Made by a program: the position numbers and the translations under genes
Origin: an uncultured Treponema sp.
Lineage (GTDB): Bacteria; Spirochaetota; Spirochaetia; Treponematales; Treponemataceae
Assembly: GCA_934667505.1 (NCBI GenBank)
Contig: CAKULY010000008.1
Span: 1 to 64,000, forward strand
Reading direction: 5' to 3'
Length of the DNA stretch: 64,000 nt
Part shown: positions 1 to 7,915 of the stretch, one piece after another
How positions within the stretch are numbered: position 1 is the stretch's first letter
Layout: every line of letters starts with the position of its first letter
Notes under the pieces: generated by a model
Seen by the model: the letters and a program-made list of their open reading frames with translations, nothing else
Told to the model about the DNA's origin: nothing
The model's database searches: none

Positions 1-118
1 GCACTGTTGTAATTGAATATGAGCGAGTGGCGCAGCTCGCTGGCCGACCTGTGGGTACCGCCCCTGCGGTACCCGAGGCGAAGGGCAGGCAAAATCCTGA
101 AAAAGTCCTTCTTTCAAT
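1..118. other. Window edge, no gene recognised; G+C-rich hairpin
   Basis: This edge stretch is richer in G+C than what follows. It holds a perfect 9-bp inverted repeat, GGGTACCGC at 53-61 and GCGGTACCC at 66-74, with a 4-nt loop, and a weaker GCGAG...CTCGC pair at 23-40. A short open frame from 27 has no ribosome binding site and runs antisense through the regulator downstream, so I do not call it. The hairpins could terminate an upstream gene outside the window or the leftward regulator gene. Confidence 0.4.
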
Positions 119-424
119 CTATTTATTTATCACTTCATCAAATATTGAGCAGATTCTCTGCTTTAGTTCCATAATAATTTGTTTTGACTTTTCATTTTCA
201 TTATTCTCTGTTGGAAGCTCCAGAAAAAGCTGATAAGGCAGAATATTTAAGACATCTGTGATTTTTTGAAGAACTTCAACAGACGGAAAATTTTTCCCGT
301 TTTCTACAGCATTGAGATAATTAGGACTTATTCCGATTTTTTCTGAAAACTCAACCTGTGAAAATCCCTTGCTGGCACGGTAAAAGCGAAGATTTGATAT
401 AAAATTTTCTTGCAAATGCGTCAT
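119..424 (-). CDS. XRE-family helix-turn-helix transcriptional regulator
   Basis: A small DNA-binding regulator of about 101 residues. A Cro/C1-type helix-turn-helix fills roughly residues 8-65, with the typical core FSQVEFSEKIGISPNYLNAVE and the ENG(K)xxPS turn. The C-terminal 35 residues are charged and probably helical, suited to dimerisation. I start it at the ATG at 422-424; a GTG 27 nt upstream is in frame and neither has a clear Shine-Dalgarno sequence. It is divergent from a BspA-like lipoprotein gene. The shared upstream region is crowded with AGTTA/TAACT half-sites, so autoregulation plus control of the lipoprotein is a reasonable inference. No phage or toxin gene adjoins it inside the window. 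Confidence 0.85.
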   Translation of the reverse strand: MTHLQENFISNLRFYRASKGFSQVEFSEKIGISPNYLNAVENGKNFPSVEVLQKITDVLNILPYQLFLELPTENNENEKSKQIIMELKQRICSIFDEVINK

Positions 425-462
425 ATTAAGAAAAAATACAAATTTTTTCACATTCTTTAACC

Positions 463-539
463 AATGTAATAAAGTTAAAATAACTGTTTTTCAGTTGATA
501 AATAACTGTTATAGAGTTATTATTAATGTAATTAAGTTA
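463..539. promoter_or_regulatory. Candidate operator array in the divergent XRE/lipoprotein promoter region
   Basis: A 15-nt direct repeat, AATGTAATWAAGTTA, occurs at 463-477 and 525-539. Between them lies an inverted repeat AATAACT(501-507)...AGTTATT(515-521), plus AACTG...CAGTT around 483-496. All share the half-site AGTTA/TAACT. The inverted repeat sits in the spacer of the rightward promoter, which is where a repressor would block RNA polymerase. The binding protein is inferred to be the adjacent XRE regulator. Confidence 0.45.
495..523 (+). promoter_or_regulatory. Sigma70-type promoter of the BspA-like lipoprotein gene
   Basis: TTGATA (495-500), a 17-nt spacer, then TATTAT (518-523). 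The start codon with its GGAG follows about 30 nt downstream, so the 5' leader is short. The 17-nt spacer holds the AATAACT...AGTTATT inverted repeat. Confidence 0.6.
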
Positions 540-553
540 TATTGGAGATTTTT

Positions 554-2185
554 ATGAAAAAATTTGAAAAATTTGTGATTTCAGCGATTTCTTTTTTGAT
601 GATTCTGGCTTCTTTATCTTGCAAGCAGGAAGTTGAAAAGCAGGAAGCAAAACCAAATACTGAGATTGAAGTAAAACCTGTTGGTCTTGAAATTGCAGAA
701 TTGCCGAATAAACTGTCATATTTTACAAATGGAACATTGGATTTGACAGGATTGGTTGTGAAAGTAAATAATTCAGATGGCTCGTCTGAGCAATTATCAA
801 AAGATAAATATATTGCACAACCTGCCGAAGGAACTGTGCTTTCAGAAGATGGAAATCAAGCCGTTAAAATAACTGCTAAAGGGAAGACCGCATTTTTCAA
901 CATTTATGTAGGAAAAACTGTTTATAAATCTTTGAACCTAAAAAGTATGCCGACAAAAACTTACTACAAAGATAATGAGGTGTTTGATACAACGGGTATG
1001 GAGATTGTTGCAGCTTTTGATGACGGTTCAGAACGGACTTTGGAGGCGTGGGAATATAAAATTGATTTGCAAAATGGCAGTAATTTAACGGCTGGAAGTG
1101 CTCAAAAAGTAAATGTAAGTTATTGTGGAAAATCAGTTTCATTTTATATAAATGTTGGCAGCACTTGGGAAACTTTTACCTTTGTTGATGACTACGAAAA
1201 TAACGATACGAATAGTGTTGGTGTAAGAAATCACACAATAACTGATATTTGCAGAAGAAATACAAATTTAAGAACAGTTGTGATTCCAAATACAATTACA
1301 GAAATTGAAAGTTATGCGTTTGAGAATTGTGAATCATTAGAGTCTATAGAAGTAAGCCCTCTTCTTAAAAATATAGGCAGAAGGGCATTTTACAATTGTA
1401 AAAGTTTAAAATATTTTAAATTTAGTGATTACACAGAAAACTTGCCTCAAATTTATATTGAGAAAGAAGCATTTAAAGATTGCGAAAATCTTTTTGGAAA
1501 TCTGATATTTTATAACAATACTTGCTTTGAAGGTATTGCATTTGAAAATTGTAATAATATTACAGGTGTTGAGTTTAAAGATTTAGTATGGTCAAGGATA
1601 TGTGAAACTAGAGATAATTATATAAGCGATGGAAAGATAATTGTTTGTGGTTTTAAAAATTGTAATAAACTTGAAAGTATAGATTTTAATAATAGAAATA
1701 GTCAAATATCTTTTGAAGGTTGTACTGCCTTAAAAAATGTAAAAAATATGAAAGAATGTGCAATTTTTAAGGATTGTACGAGTCTAGAGAATATTGCGTT
1801 ATCTGATGAATGTGATGTAATTCCTGGATATGCTTTTTATGGTTGTTCAAACTTAGAAAATATAAATATTCCAAATTCAGTCATGAAAATAGGAAATAAA
1901 GCTTTTGCATATTGTTCAAAACTAACCTTGATTCAAATTCCTTATAAGGTAGAAGAAATTTATCTGAATACATTTTATGGGTGTGAGAATTTAAAAGAAA
2001 TTGAATTGTGTTCTGGAGTAACTAAAATTCAATGCAATGAAGGTCAATATATAAAAGAACATGATATTAAATTTTCGTATAAAGGTACAAAATCTCAGTT
2101 TAATGAAATTGAATTAGAAAATAGTAATAATTTAAACGGTGTAACAATTTACTGCTCGGACGGCAGTTTTGTATACGGAGAGTAA
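554..2185 (+). CDS. Surface lipoprotein with Ig-like domains and BspA-type leucine-rich repeats
   Basis: A 543-residue predicted lipoprotein. The start is ATG 554, with GGAG at 544-547; an in-frame TTG lies inside that binding site and is not used. Residues 1-22 form a signal peptide, with Cys23 in a relaxed spirochaetal lipobox (ASLSC). Two bacterial Ig-like modules of the Big_3 type follow at about 40-115 and 120-200. From about 220 to 520 there are irregular BspA/LRR_5 repeats of the form AFxxCxxLxxIxIPxxVxxI. Such proteins are usually displayed outside the cell and bind host or bacterial surfaces; the ligand cannot be told from sequence. The gene is alone, divergent from a regulator, and its C-terminal repeats are degenerate and Cys/Asn-rich. 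Confidence 0.85.
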   Translation: MKKFEKFVISAISFLMILASLSCKQEVEKQEAKPNTEIEVKPVGLEIAELPNKLSYFTNGTLDLTGLVVKVNNSDGSSEQLSKDKYIAQPAEGTVLSEDGNQAVKITAKGKTAFFNIYVGKTVYKSLNLKSMPTKTYYKDNEVFDTTGMEIVAAFDDGSERTLEAWEYKIDLQNGSNLTAGSAQKVNVSYCGKSVSFYINVGSTWETFTFVDDYENNDTNSVGVRNHTITDICRRNTNLRTVVIPNTITEIESYAFENCESLESIEVSPLLKNIGRRAFYNCKSLKYFKFSDYTENLPQIYIEKEAFKDCENLFGNLIFYNNTCFEGIAFENCNNITGVEFKDLVWSRICETRDNYISDGKIIVCGFKNCNKLESIDFNNRNSQISFEGCTALKNVKNMKECAIFKDCTSLENIALSDECDVIPGYAFYGCSNLENINIPNSVMKIGNKAFAYCSKLTLIQIPYKVEEIYLNTFYGCENLKEIELCSGVTKIQCNEGQYIKEHDIKFSYKGTKSQFNEIELENSNNLNGVTIYCSDGSFVYGE

Positions 2186-2195
2186 AAATGGAGAT

Positions 2196-2314
2196 AAGAT
2201 AAAAACAGTCAAAAATGGTGTCTGTTTTTATCTTTAAAAGTTTGCGTTGCAAACTTTCTTATCAACTGCAATAAAAAGTCAATCCTAAAACTGAAGTTTT
2301 AATCTTGACTTTTT
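2196..2314 (+). repeat. GATAAAAA-type hairpin leader element, copy 1
   Basis: Three consecutive hairpins fill the gap between two plus-strand genes. H1: 13-bp stem, 2196-2208 with 2222-2234, ending in a T-rich strand, so it probably also terminates the lipoprotein gene. H2: AAAGTTTGC (2237-2245) with GCAAACTTT (2249-2257). H3: AAAAAGTCAA (2273-2282) with TTGACTTTTT (2305-2314), containing an inner AAAACT-GA-AGTTTT pair. H3 stops one base before the next gene's binding site region. H1 and H2 recur at 14295-14351 and 40240-40300, and an H3 with compensatory changes recurs at 40341-40381. Confidence 0.7.
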
Positions 2315-2329
2315 ATGGAGGAAAACAAA

Positions 2330-2968
2330 ATGGAAAAAGAAATTAGTCCTTATGAAAAAGCGATTGAAGGTCGCTTTCAGCACATGAGCCAGTTTAATTA
2401 CTGGATGAATATGTTTGCAATTTTTAATGGTGCATTGTTCGTTGGGTATTACAATGTTGTGAAAGAATGTACTTGCGAAAAAGTAAATCCTTGTTGCGCA
2501 ACTTTTATTTTGACTTCGGTAATTTTGCTTTTGGGCGTTGTTTCTTCTTGGCTTTGGTTCTTTTCTGCCTGTGGATTTTACAGATGGAATATTTCTTGGA
2601 TAAATCTTGTAAAAAAGTTTGAAAAGGAAGAACTTGTAGATAAACACGTTTACAGAGCGTTTGCTTATCCAGAAAAAACTAAATTTTGTAAGACAACTCC
2701 ATTTTCAACTCAAAAATTGGCAAGATTTTTTGTGCTTTGTGTTGCAATTGCATGGAGTTTGATTGCGATTTTTAATCTTGTTAAAATGTTTTTTGGTTGT
2801 TCTGACAAAATCGGCAATGTGATGAAGTTTGTTATTTTAGGAATATTTTGTATTGCAGTTATTTTTTTGATTTGTGTAGCAGTACGTATAGGACGAGAAT
2901 CCAACCTTAAAAATTCCCATCGTAGGTATAAAGCATCTGGAAAAGATGATTTTGAGATTATAGAATAA
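2330..2968 (+). CDS. Small four-helix membrane protein, function unknown
   Basis: A 212-residue integral membrane protein. The start is ATG 2330, because GGAGG lies at 2317-2321 just upstream; an ATG at 2315 lies before that site. The N-terminal 25 residues are charged (a YEKAIEGRF-type segment). Two hydrophobic helices follow at about 27-45 and 60-85, then a cytoplasmic-looking loop, and two more helices at about 125-150 and 165-190, with a basic tail. The arrangement resembles small membrane proteins annotated as RipA-like, but the resemblance is loose and I do not assign a function. It carries a hairpin leader element upstream and has no operon partner. Confidence 0.7.
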   Translation: MEKEISPYEKAIEGRFQHMSQFNYWMNMFAIFNGALFVGYYNVVKECTCEKVNPCCATFILTSVILLLGVVSSWLWFFSACGFYRWNISWINLVKKFEKEELVDKHVYRAFAYPEKTKFCKTTPFSTQKLARFFVLCVAIAWSLIAIFNLVKMFFGCSDKIGNVMKFVILGIFCIAVIFLICVAVRIGRESNLKNSHRRYKASGKDDFEIIE

Positions 2969-2990
2969 ATCTTATTTTATAAAAACATTA

Positions 2991-3201
2991 TGCTTGGTCT
3001 AAATGCCGAGTTTTAGAAAAATAAACAAAGGCATAAGCGAATTTACAATTTGAGAGGGCTTTGTGCGATAAGAACCATTAAGGTTGCATAGCAACCCCAA
3101 CCAATTCAAATGAATTGCGGGCACAACCGTCTGAACAATGTGTAAATTCGCTGACAGCGATTCCTTCACGGCTTATATAAAACTCGACATTCGGGTTAAA
3201 T
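2991..3201 (-). repeat. Long palindromic intergenic element, copy A (reverse orientation)
   Basis: An element of about 210 bp, in inverted orientation relative to the copies at 30240, 45969 and 60567. Outer arms pair (AAATGCCGAGTTTT region near 3001 with AAAACTCGACATT near 3180). Inside are GCGAATTTACAATTTG-type inner arms and a central hairpin GGTTGC-ATA-GCAACC at about 3082-3096. It fills almost the whole gap between the membrane protein gene and the phosphate transporter. No coding frame is shared among copies. Confidence 0.75.
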
Positions 3202-3206
3202 AAAAA

Positions 3207-3261
3207 TTTCACAAAGATTTCACTTTTGTTTTGTGTTTAATATGCTGCTTAACTGTATATT
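3207..3261 (+). promoter_or_regulatory. Candidate Pho box and promoter of the Na/Pi transporter
   Basis: TTTCAC at 3207-3212 is repeated at 3218-3223, and a weaker TTTTGT lies at 3229-3234. The spacing is exactly 11 bp, as in PhoB/PhoP box arrays. No good -35 hexamer is present, but TATATT lies at 3256-3261. The ATG at 3268 comes 6 nt after the -10, with no Shine-Dalgarno sequence, suggesting an activator-dependent, leaderless transcript. The nearby PhoB-like regulator is the obvious candidate activator; this is inference. Confidence 0.45.
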
Positions 3262-3267
3262 TAAAGT

Positions 3268-4899
3268 ATGGCATTAGATATACTGTTCAAAATACTTCAG
3301 TTTGTGGGAAGTTTGGCGATTCTTCTTTACGGAATGGATATGCTTTCTTCTGGAATTCAAAAGGGCGCAGGCTCAAGCCTTCAAAAACTTTTGCATATCA
3401 TTTCTGGAAATCGTTTTACAGCTGTTCTGACCGGTCTTGCTGTAACTGCAATAATCCAGTCTTCAAGCGCTACAACTGTAATGGTTGTAAGTTTTGTAAA
3501 TGCTCAGATAATTTCTTTGACACAGGCAATTGGAATCATTTTCGGCGCAAATATCGGGACAACCGTCACCGCTTGGATAGTTTCAATTTTCGGATTTACC
3601 TTTAGCATATCGGCTGTATCTATACCGCTTTTTGGAATCGGCTATGTGCTTAAGCAGTTAAAAAAATATAAAATCCACAATTTTAGCGATATGTTTATGG
3701 GTTTTGGCTTGCTTTTTTGCGGCTTAGGCTTTTTAAGCAAATCTTTAACATTGAGCGCAGATTCTGTGGCGTTTCTTCAAAAGTTTTCTAATCTAGGCTT
3801 TGGAGGAATTGTTTTAGGAGTTCTATGCGGTCTGATTTTTACAGCATTAATTCATTCCTCTTCTGCGATGACCGCCATAATACTTACAATGGCATATCAG
3901 GGAAGCATTTCATGGGAACTTTCCGCAGCCTTAGTGCTTGGAAGCAATATAGGCACAACTATTGATGCTATTCTTTCTGCCTTAAACGCAAATGCAAACG
4001 CAAAGAGAGCCGCTTTAGTCCACGTCTTTTTTAATATAGCGGGAACATTTATGGCGCTTTGCCTGTTTAGACCGTTCTTGCGCTTTGTAGATTTTCTAGT
4101 GCCGGGAACGCCAGAATCTAACATAACAAATCACATTTCTATGCTTCACACCATTTTTAATATATGCGCCACACTATTATTCCTTCCGTTTGTTAATCAG
4201 ATAGCAAGCTTGGTTTCTAAAATCATAAAAGATGATAAGAAAACTGACGATGAGCATTATAAATTTCCTGTCATAGTTCCTTTTAGTCATCTTGGGGTTG
4301 ACTTTTACCTTTCTCAAGTTCAGAAACAAATCGCTTTTATGGCTGGAAAAGTGATGGACATGTTTGATCAGGTTTATAATGCTTTTTCAAACAAATATTC
4401 TGTTAGCGAAGATATAAAAAAGAAAGAATCCTATATAGACGAAATGAAAGATGCCATTACCGACTTTCTAAATAAATGCTCTAGGCTGCCGTCTTCAAAT
4501 CAGGAGACAAGGCACAGCCTTTCTAAAATGATAAATACAACAGACGCGTTGGAAGTTCTTAGCGACGAATGTTGTTCCCTTGCGTTCTTAGTGGAAAAAA
4601 ATTCTAATAAAAAGGTTGATGTTCAGTTTTATAAAAAACTTCTTGAATATTTCGACGAAGTAAGAGAATTCTTTGAATATGTTTCCAACATGGTAATTCT
4701 TGGAATAAATGAATCGCAGCGCGAAGATATGACGAAAATTGAAAACCAAATTGATGATAAGAAGAAAAAATTAAAAAAAGAAGTTCGCGAAAAAATTGAA
4801 GATGGAAAAAATGTTAAAATTGAATTAAACTATCTTGATATAGTAAGAAAAATAGAAAAAACAGGAGACTGTGTATATTCAATTGTGCAAACCTTATAA
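3268..4899 (+). CDS. Na+/phosphate cotransporter family protein with PhoU-like C-terminus
   Basis: A 543-residue transporter of the bacterial Na/Pi cotransporter (NptA/YjbB) family, expected to move inorganic phosphate with sodium across the inner membrane. The membrane half (about 1-315) shows the family's internal duplication: QSSSATT then GANIGTT in the first repeat, and HSSSAMT then GSNIGTT in the second. The C-terminal half (about 350-543) is helical and charged, matching a PhoU-like regulatory domain. The start is ATG 3268; there is no ribosome binding site, and the -10 lies 6 nt upstream. A PhoB/PhoR-like two-component pair follows directly, making a phosphate-response cluster. Confidence 0.9.
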   Translation: MALDILFKILQFVGSLAILLYGMDMLSSGIQKGAGSSLQKLLHIISGNRFTAVLTGLAVTAIIQSSSATTVMVVSFVNAQIISLTQAIGIIFGANIGTTVTAWIVSIFGFTFSISAVSIPLFGIGYVLKQLKKYKIHNFSDMFMGFGLLFCGLGFLSKSLTLSADSVAFLQKFSNLGFGGIVLGVLCGLIFTALIHSSSAMTAIILTMAYQGSISWELSAALVLGSNIGTTIDAILSALNANANAKRAALVHVFFNIAGTFMALCLFRPFLRFVDFLVPGTPESNITNHISMLHTIFNICATLLFLPFVNQIASLVSKIIKDDKKTDDEHYKFPVIVPFSHLGVDFYLSQVQKQIAFMAGKVMDMFDQVYNAFSNKYSVSEDIKKKESYIDEMKDAITDFLNKCSRLPSSNQETRHSLSKMINTTDALEVLSDECCSLAFLVEKNSNKKVDVQFYKKLLEYFDEVREFFEYVSNMVILGINESQREDMTKIENQIDDKKKKLKKEVREKIEDGKNVKIELNYLDIVRKIEKTGDCVYSIVQTL

Positions 4900-4970
4900 A
4901 AATTGCGTCTGCAAGTTTTGCTATAATTTTTAGGTTTGCACTTTTGCCAGATTAAAATGGGAGAAAGCAA

Positions 4971-5648
4971 ATGATTTTTGTTTTGGAAGACGATGAAAAT
5001 ATTGGAAAGTTGGTTTCGTATACTCTTCAATCAGTTGGCTTTGAAACAAAATGCTTTGAAAGGCCGTCTGATTTTTGGACTGAGCTGAGGAATAAAAAAC
5101 CGGAGCTCCTTATTTTAGATTTAATGCTGCCGGAAGAAGACGGAATTTCGATCTTAAAAAAATTGCGCTCATCAGCACTTTACAGCGACATACCTGTTAT
5201 TATTCTTACCGCAAAGTCTTCCGAGTTTGACATGATAAACGGTCTTGATTCTGGGGCGGACGATTATATTTCAAAACCTTTTAGCGTTATGACCTTGGTT
5301 TCTAGAGTAAAAGCGGTTTTGCGTCGCTATCAAAAGAAAAACGGAACTGAAAAAAAGCCGTTAAAATGCGGAGGCATAAAGCTTGATAAAAATACGCATA
5401 CAGTTTTTTCTGGAGAAAAACAGGTTTTCCTGACAATAAAGGAATTTGACTTACTGGAGCTTCTTTTGCAAAATAAAGGTTGTGTTGTTACACGGGATTC
5501 AATTTTGCAGTTAGTATGGAATTGCGAAAGCGATGTGGAAACGCGCACAGTTGATTCGCACATAAAAACGCTTCGCCAAAAGCTTGGAAAGCGAGGTGAA
5601 TTAATTCAAACAATAAGAGGTGTGGGGTATAAAATTGAAGAAAAATAA
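4971..5648 (+). CDS. OmpR/PhoB-family response regulator
   Basis: A 225-residue DNA-binding response regulator. The receiver domain covers about 1-115, with the acidic pocket E6-D7-D8, phosphoacceptor D50 in LLILDLMLPEEDG, and the conserved lysine in YISKPF. A winged helix of the Trans_reg_C type fills about 130-225, ending in the usual RGVGYKIE motif. GGGAG precedes the ATG by 7-8 nt. It sits 71 nt after the phosphate transporter gene and overlaps or abuts the kinase gene, so the three probably form a phosphate-sensing unit. The family assignment is firm; the phosphate role is inferred from context. Confidence 0.93.
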   Translation: MIFVLEDDENIGKLVSYTLQSVGFETKCFERPSDFWTELRNKKPELLILDLMLPEEDGISILKKLRSSALYSDIPVIILTAKSSEFDMINGLDSGADDYISKPFSVMTLVSRVKAVLRRYQKKNGTEKKPLKCGGIKLDKNTHTVFSGEKQVFLTIKEFDLLELLLQNKGCVVTRDSILQLVWNCESDVETRTVDSHIKTLRQKLGKRGELIQTIRGVGYKIEEK

Positions 5649-7005
5649 TTTTTTTGAATCAAAAGCAAAAAAGAACTCTAGCCTTGCATACAAGATTTTT
5701 ATAAATACTTTTTTTGAAGGCTTTTTGATTTTTATTGCTTGCATAACAGTTTTTATGGCTATTCAGTACCGTGCCTTTGAAAATCAAATTTTTGATGAAT
5801 TGGAAGTTGAATCAAGTTTTATAATTCAAGGGCTAAAGAAAAGCGATATGCAGTTTCTTTCTGATATTGAGTCAAAAAACAGATTGACAATTATATCTGA
5901 AGACGGAAAAGTTCTTTTTGATAGCAAATTTGATTATTCAAATTTGGAAGACCATGCGCAACGCGCTGAAGTTTTGGTTGCAAAAGAGAAGGGCAGCGCA
6001 AGAATTGCAAGATACTCTGACACAATGACCCAAAAAATACTGTACTTTGCTAAAAAAGCAAATGTCGCAGAAAAAAATTATATAGTCCGCATTTCGTGCG
6101 AGCAAAAAACTGTTTGGATAATGCTTCTTCAGATGAGCCAGGTTTTGGGACTTCTGCTTTTTTGTATTATTATATTTACACTGTTTTTTTCGCTGCGCTT
6201 TTCTAGCAAGATTTCATATCAGATTAATTCAATAAATTTGGACTCTCCAAAAAATTCTTTTGTCTTTGATGAATTAAAACCATTTGTAGAAAGAATTTCA
6301 GAAGAAAACTACGAAAAAACTCAGCGGGAAGAGCTTAGAAAGCAATTTACAGCAAATGTCTCGCACGAATTAAAAACCCCTCTTACAAGCATCAGCGGCT
6401 TTGCAGAAATTTTAATGAACGGCAATCCAGATAAAAAAATGCGTGCGGATTTTGCCTCTAGAATTTATGACGAAAGCCAAAGAATGATTGTCCTTGTAAA
6501 CGATATAATAAAACTTGGAAAGCTTGACGAAAAAAATGTAAATCTTGAAAAAGAAGAAATTGTGCTTAGGCAAGTTGTGCAGTCCGTTTTTGAAACCCTA
6601 AAGCCTTTCGCAGAAAAGCGAAAAGTTTCTTTAAATCTATTTGGCGATAGCGGAAAAATTTCGGGTGTTTATCAAGTTTTATACGAAATGGTTTACAATC
6701 TTGTTGACAATGCAATAAAGTACAATGTTGAAGATGGTTTGGTTGACGTAAGCATAAATTCTAATGCTAAAGAAAAGACTGTCACGCTTACCGTAAAAGA
6801 TACTGGAATCGGTATACCTGCCGAAGAGCAAGATAGAATTTTTGAGCGGTTTTACAGAATAGACAAAAGCCGCTCTCGCCAATTAGGTGGAACCGGCTTA
6901 GGTCTTTCGATTGTAAAGCACGCTGCCTTGTTTCATGGTGCAAAGATTTATGTAAAAAGCACGGAAAAAAAAGGCTCGACTTTTACAGTTGTTTTCAATG
7001 TTTAA
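5620..7005 (+). CDS. PhoR-like membrane sensor histidine kinase
   Basis: A sensor kinase of about 460 residues. A first membrane helix lies at about 30-50, a periplasmic segment at 50-165 and a second helix at 168-190. Next come the HisKA helix with phospho-acceptor His in NVSHELKTPLTS (about residue 248), the N box (YNLVDNAIKYN), the G1 box DTGIGIP and the G2 box GGTGLGLSI. The GTG at 5620 overlaps the regulator gene by 29 nt; a TTG at 5635 preceded by GGGG is an alternative that would give a product 5 residues shorter. Either way it is translationally coupled to the regulator. The likely partner is the PhoB-like protein upstream. Confidence 0.9.
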   Translation: MWGIKLKKNNFFESKAKKNSSLAYKIFINTFFEGFLIFIACITVFMAIQYRAFENQIFDELEVESSFIIQGLKKSDMQFLSDIESKNRLTIISEDGKVLFDSKFDYSNLEDHAQRAEVLVAKEKGSARIARYSDTMTQKILYFAKKANVAEKNYIVRISCEQKTVWIMLLQMSQVLGLLLFCIIIFTLFFSLRFSSKISYQINSINLDSPKNSFVFDELKPFVERISEENYEKTQREELRKQFTANVSHELKTPLTSISGFAEILMNGNPDKKMRADFASRIYDESQRMIVLVNDIIKLGKLDEKNVNLEKEEIVLRQVVQSVFETLKPFAEKRKVSLNLFGDSGKISGVYQVLYEMVYNLVDNAIKYNVEDGLVDVSINSNAKEKTVTLTVKDTGIGIPAEEQDRIFERFYRIDKSRSRQLGGTGLGLSIVKHAALFHGAKIYVKSTEKKGSTFTVVFNV

Positions 7006-7082
7006 AAAGCCAGGCTTTTGAAACATAAATAAATTCGCTGAAAGCTTTTTTTACATTTATAAAAACGTTCTAGTAGTAGAAC
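7005..7082. repeat. Terminator-like palindromes and remnant of the long palindromic element (copy B)
   Basis: AAAAGCC-A-GGCTTTT at about 7005-7019 follows the kinase stop codon. Next comes a short remnant of the long palindromic element (AATTCGCTGAAAGC then a T run, about 7030-7055). A palindrome GTTCTA-GTAG-TAGAAC follows at 7067-7082. The region separates convergent genes and could terminate both. Confidence 0.4.
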
Positions 7083-7112
7083 TATTGACCGCTTTTTCCC
7101 ACATTCTGCTGC

Positions 7113-7874
7113 CTATTTTAAAACTGATTTAAGAAACTGCTTCAGCCGTTCGTTTTTTGGTTCTCCAAAAATTTGCTCAGGCTTGCCTTCTTCAACAATG
7201 TTTCCGCTGTCCATAAAAACTACGCGGTCAGCAACTTCCCGGGCAAATCCCATTTCGTGAGTTACAACAAGCATTGTCATTCCGTCTTCCGCGAGTTTTT
7301 TCATAACAGAAAGAACTTCTCCTACAAGTTCAGGATCTAGCGCAGAAGTTGGTTCATCAAAAAGCATGATTTTTGGTTCCATTGCAAGAGCTCTTGCTAT
7401 GGCGACTCGTTGCTGCTGCCCTCCGCTAAGTTTTGCCGGATATTCGTTTATTTTATCGCCAAGTCCAACCTGATTAATAAGCTTTAAGGATAGTTCCTTT
7501 GCCTTTTGCTTGTCCATCTTTTTTACATGAATCGGAGCAATCATAACGTTTTCAAGCACTGTCTTGTGCGGAAAAAGATTGAACTTCTGAAAAACCATGC
7601 CCATTTCCAGCAATACTTTAGCGCGTTCCTTTTTTGGCATTTTAAAATTTTCTTTTCCATCGCAGTAATCGTCAAGAAGCTGGTCTTCAACAAAAATCTT
7701 TCCGTTGTCAATTTTTTCAAGATGGTTTAGTGTTCTTAAGAATGTAGACTTTCCAGCTCCAGAAGGTCCTATAATGCAGACAACTTCTTTTGGCTCTACG
7801 GATAGCGAAATTCCTTTTAAAACGTGAAGGTCTCCAAAACTTGTATTTATATCTTCTGTTTTTATAATGCTCAT
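7113..7874 (-). CDS. Polar amino acid ABC transporter, ATP-binding subunit
   Basis: A 253-residue ATPase of the GlnQ/HisP type, which powers uptake of polar amino acids. Walker A is GPSGAGKST (about 37-45), the Q-loop [12 protein letters not shown], the ABC signature [15 protein letters not shown] and Walker [15 protein letters not shown], with the switch His in VTHEMGF. It is the last gene of a minus-strand operon, after the periplasmic binding lipoprotein and the permease. The gap to the permease is about 41 nt. Start is the ATG with GGAGAAAAATTA upstream. The exact amino acid transported is not visible. Confidence 0.93.
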   Translation of the reverse strand: MSIIKTEDINTSFGDLHVLKGISLSVEPKEVVCIIGPSGAGKSTFLRTLNHLEKIDNGKIFVEDQLLDDYCDGKENFKMPKKERAKVLLEMGMVFQKFNLFPHKTVLENVMIAPIHVKKMDKQKAKELSLKLINQVGLGDKINEYPAKLSGGQQQRVAIARALAMEPKIMLFDEPTSALDPELVGEVLSVMKKLAEDGMTMLVVTHEMGFAREVADRVVFMDSGNIVEEGKPEQIFGEPKNERLKQFLKSVLK

Positions 7875-7915
7875 ATTAATTTTTCTCCAGTTTTATGAAG
7901 TCAAATGCGAAATTC

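Noticed and set aside
27..233. Open frame of 68 codons at the left edge
   Set aside because: No ribosome binding site, crosses a G+C-rich hairpin and then runs antisense to the well-supported XRE regulator gene.
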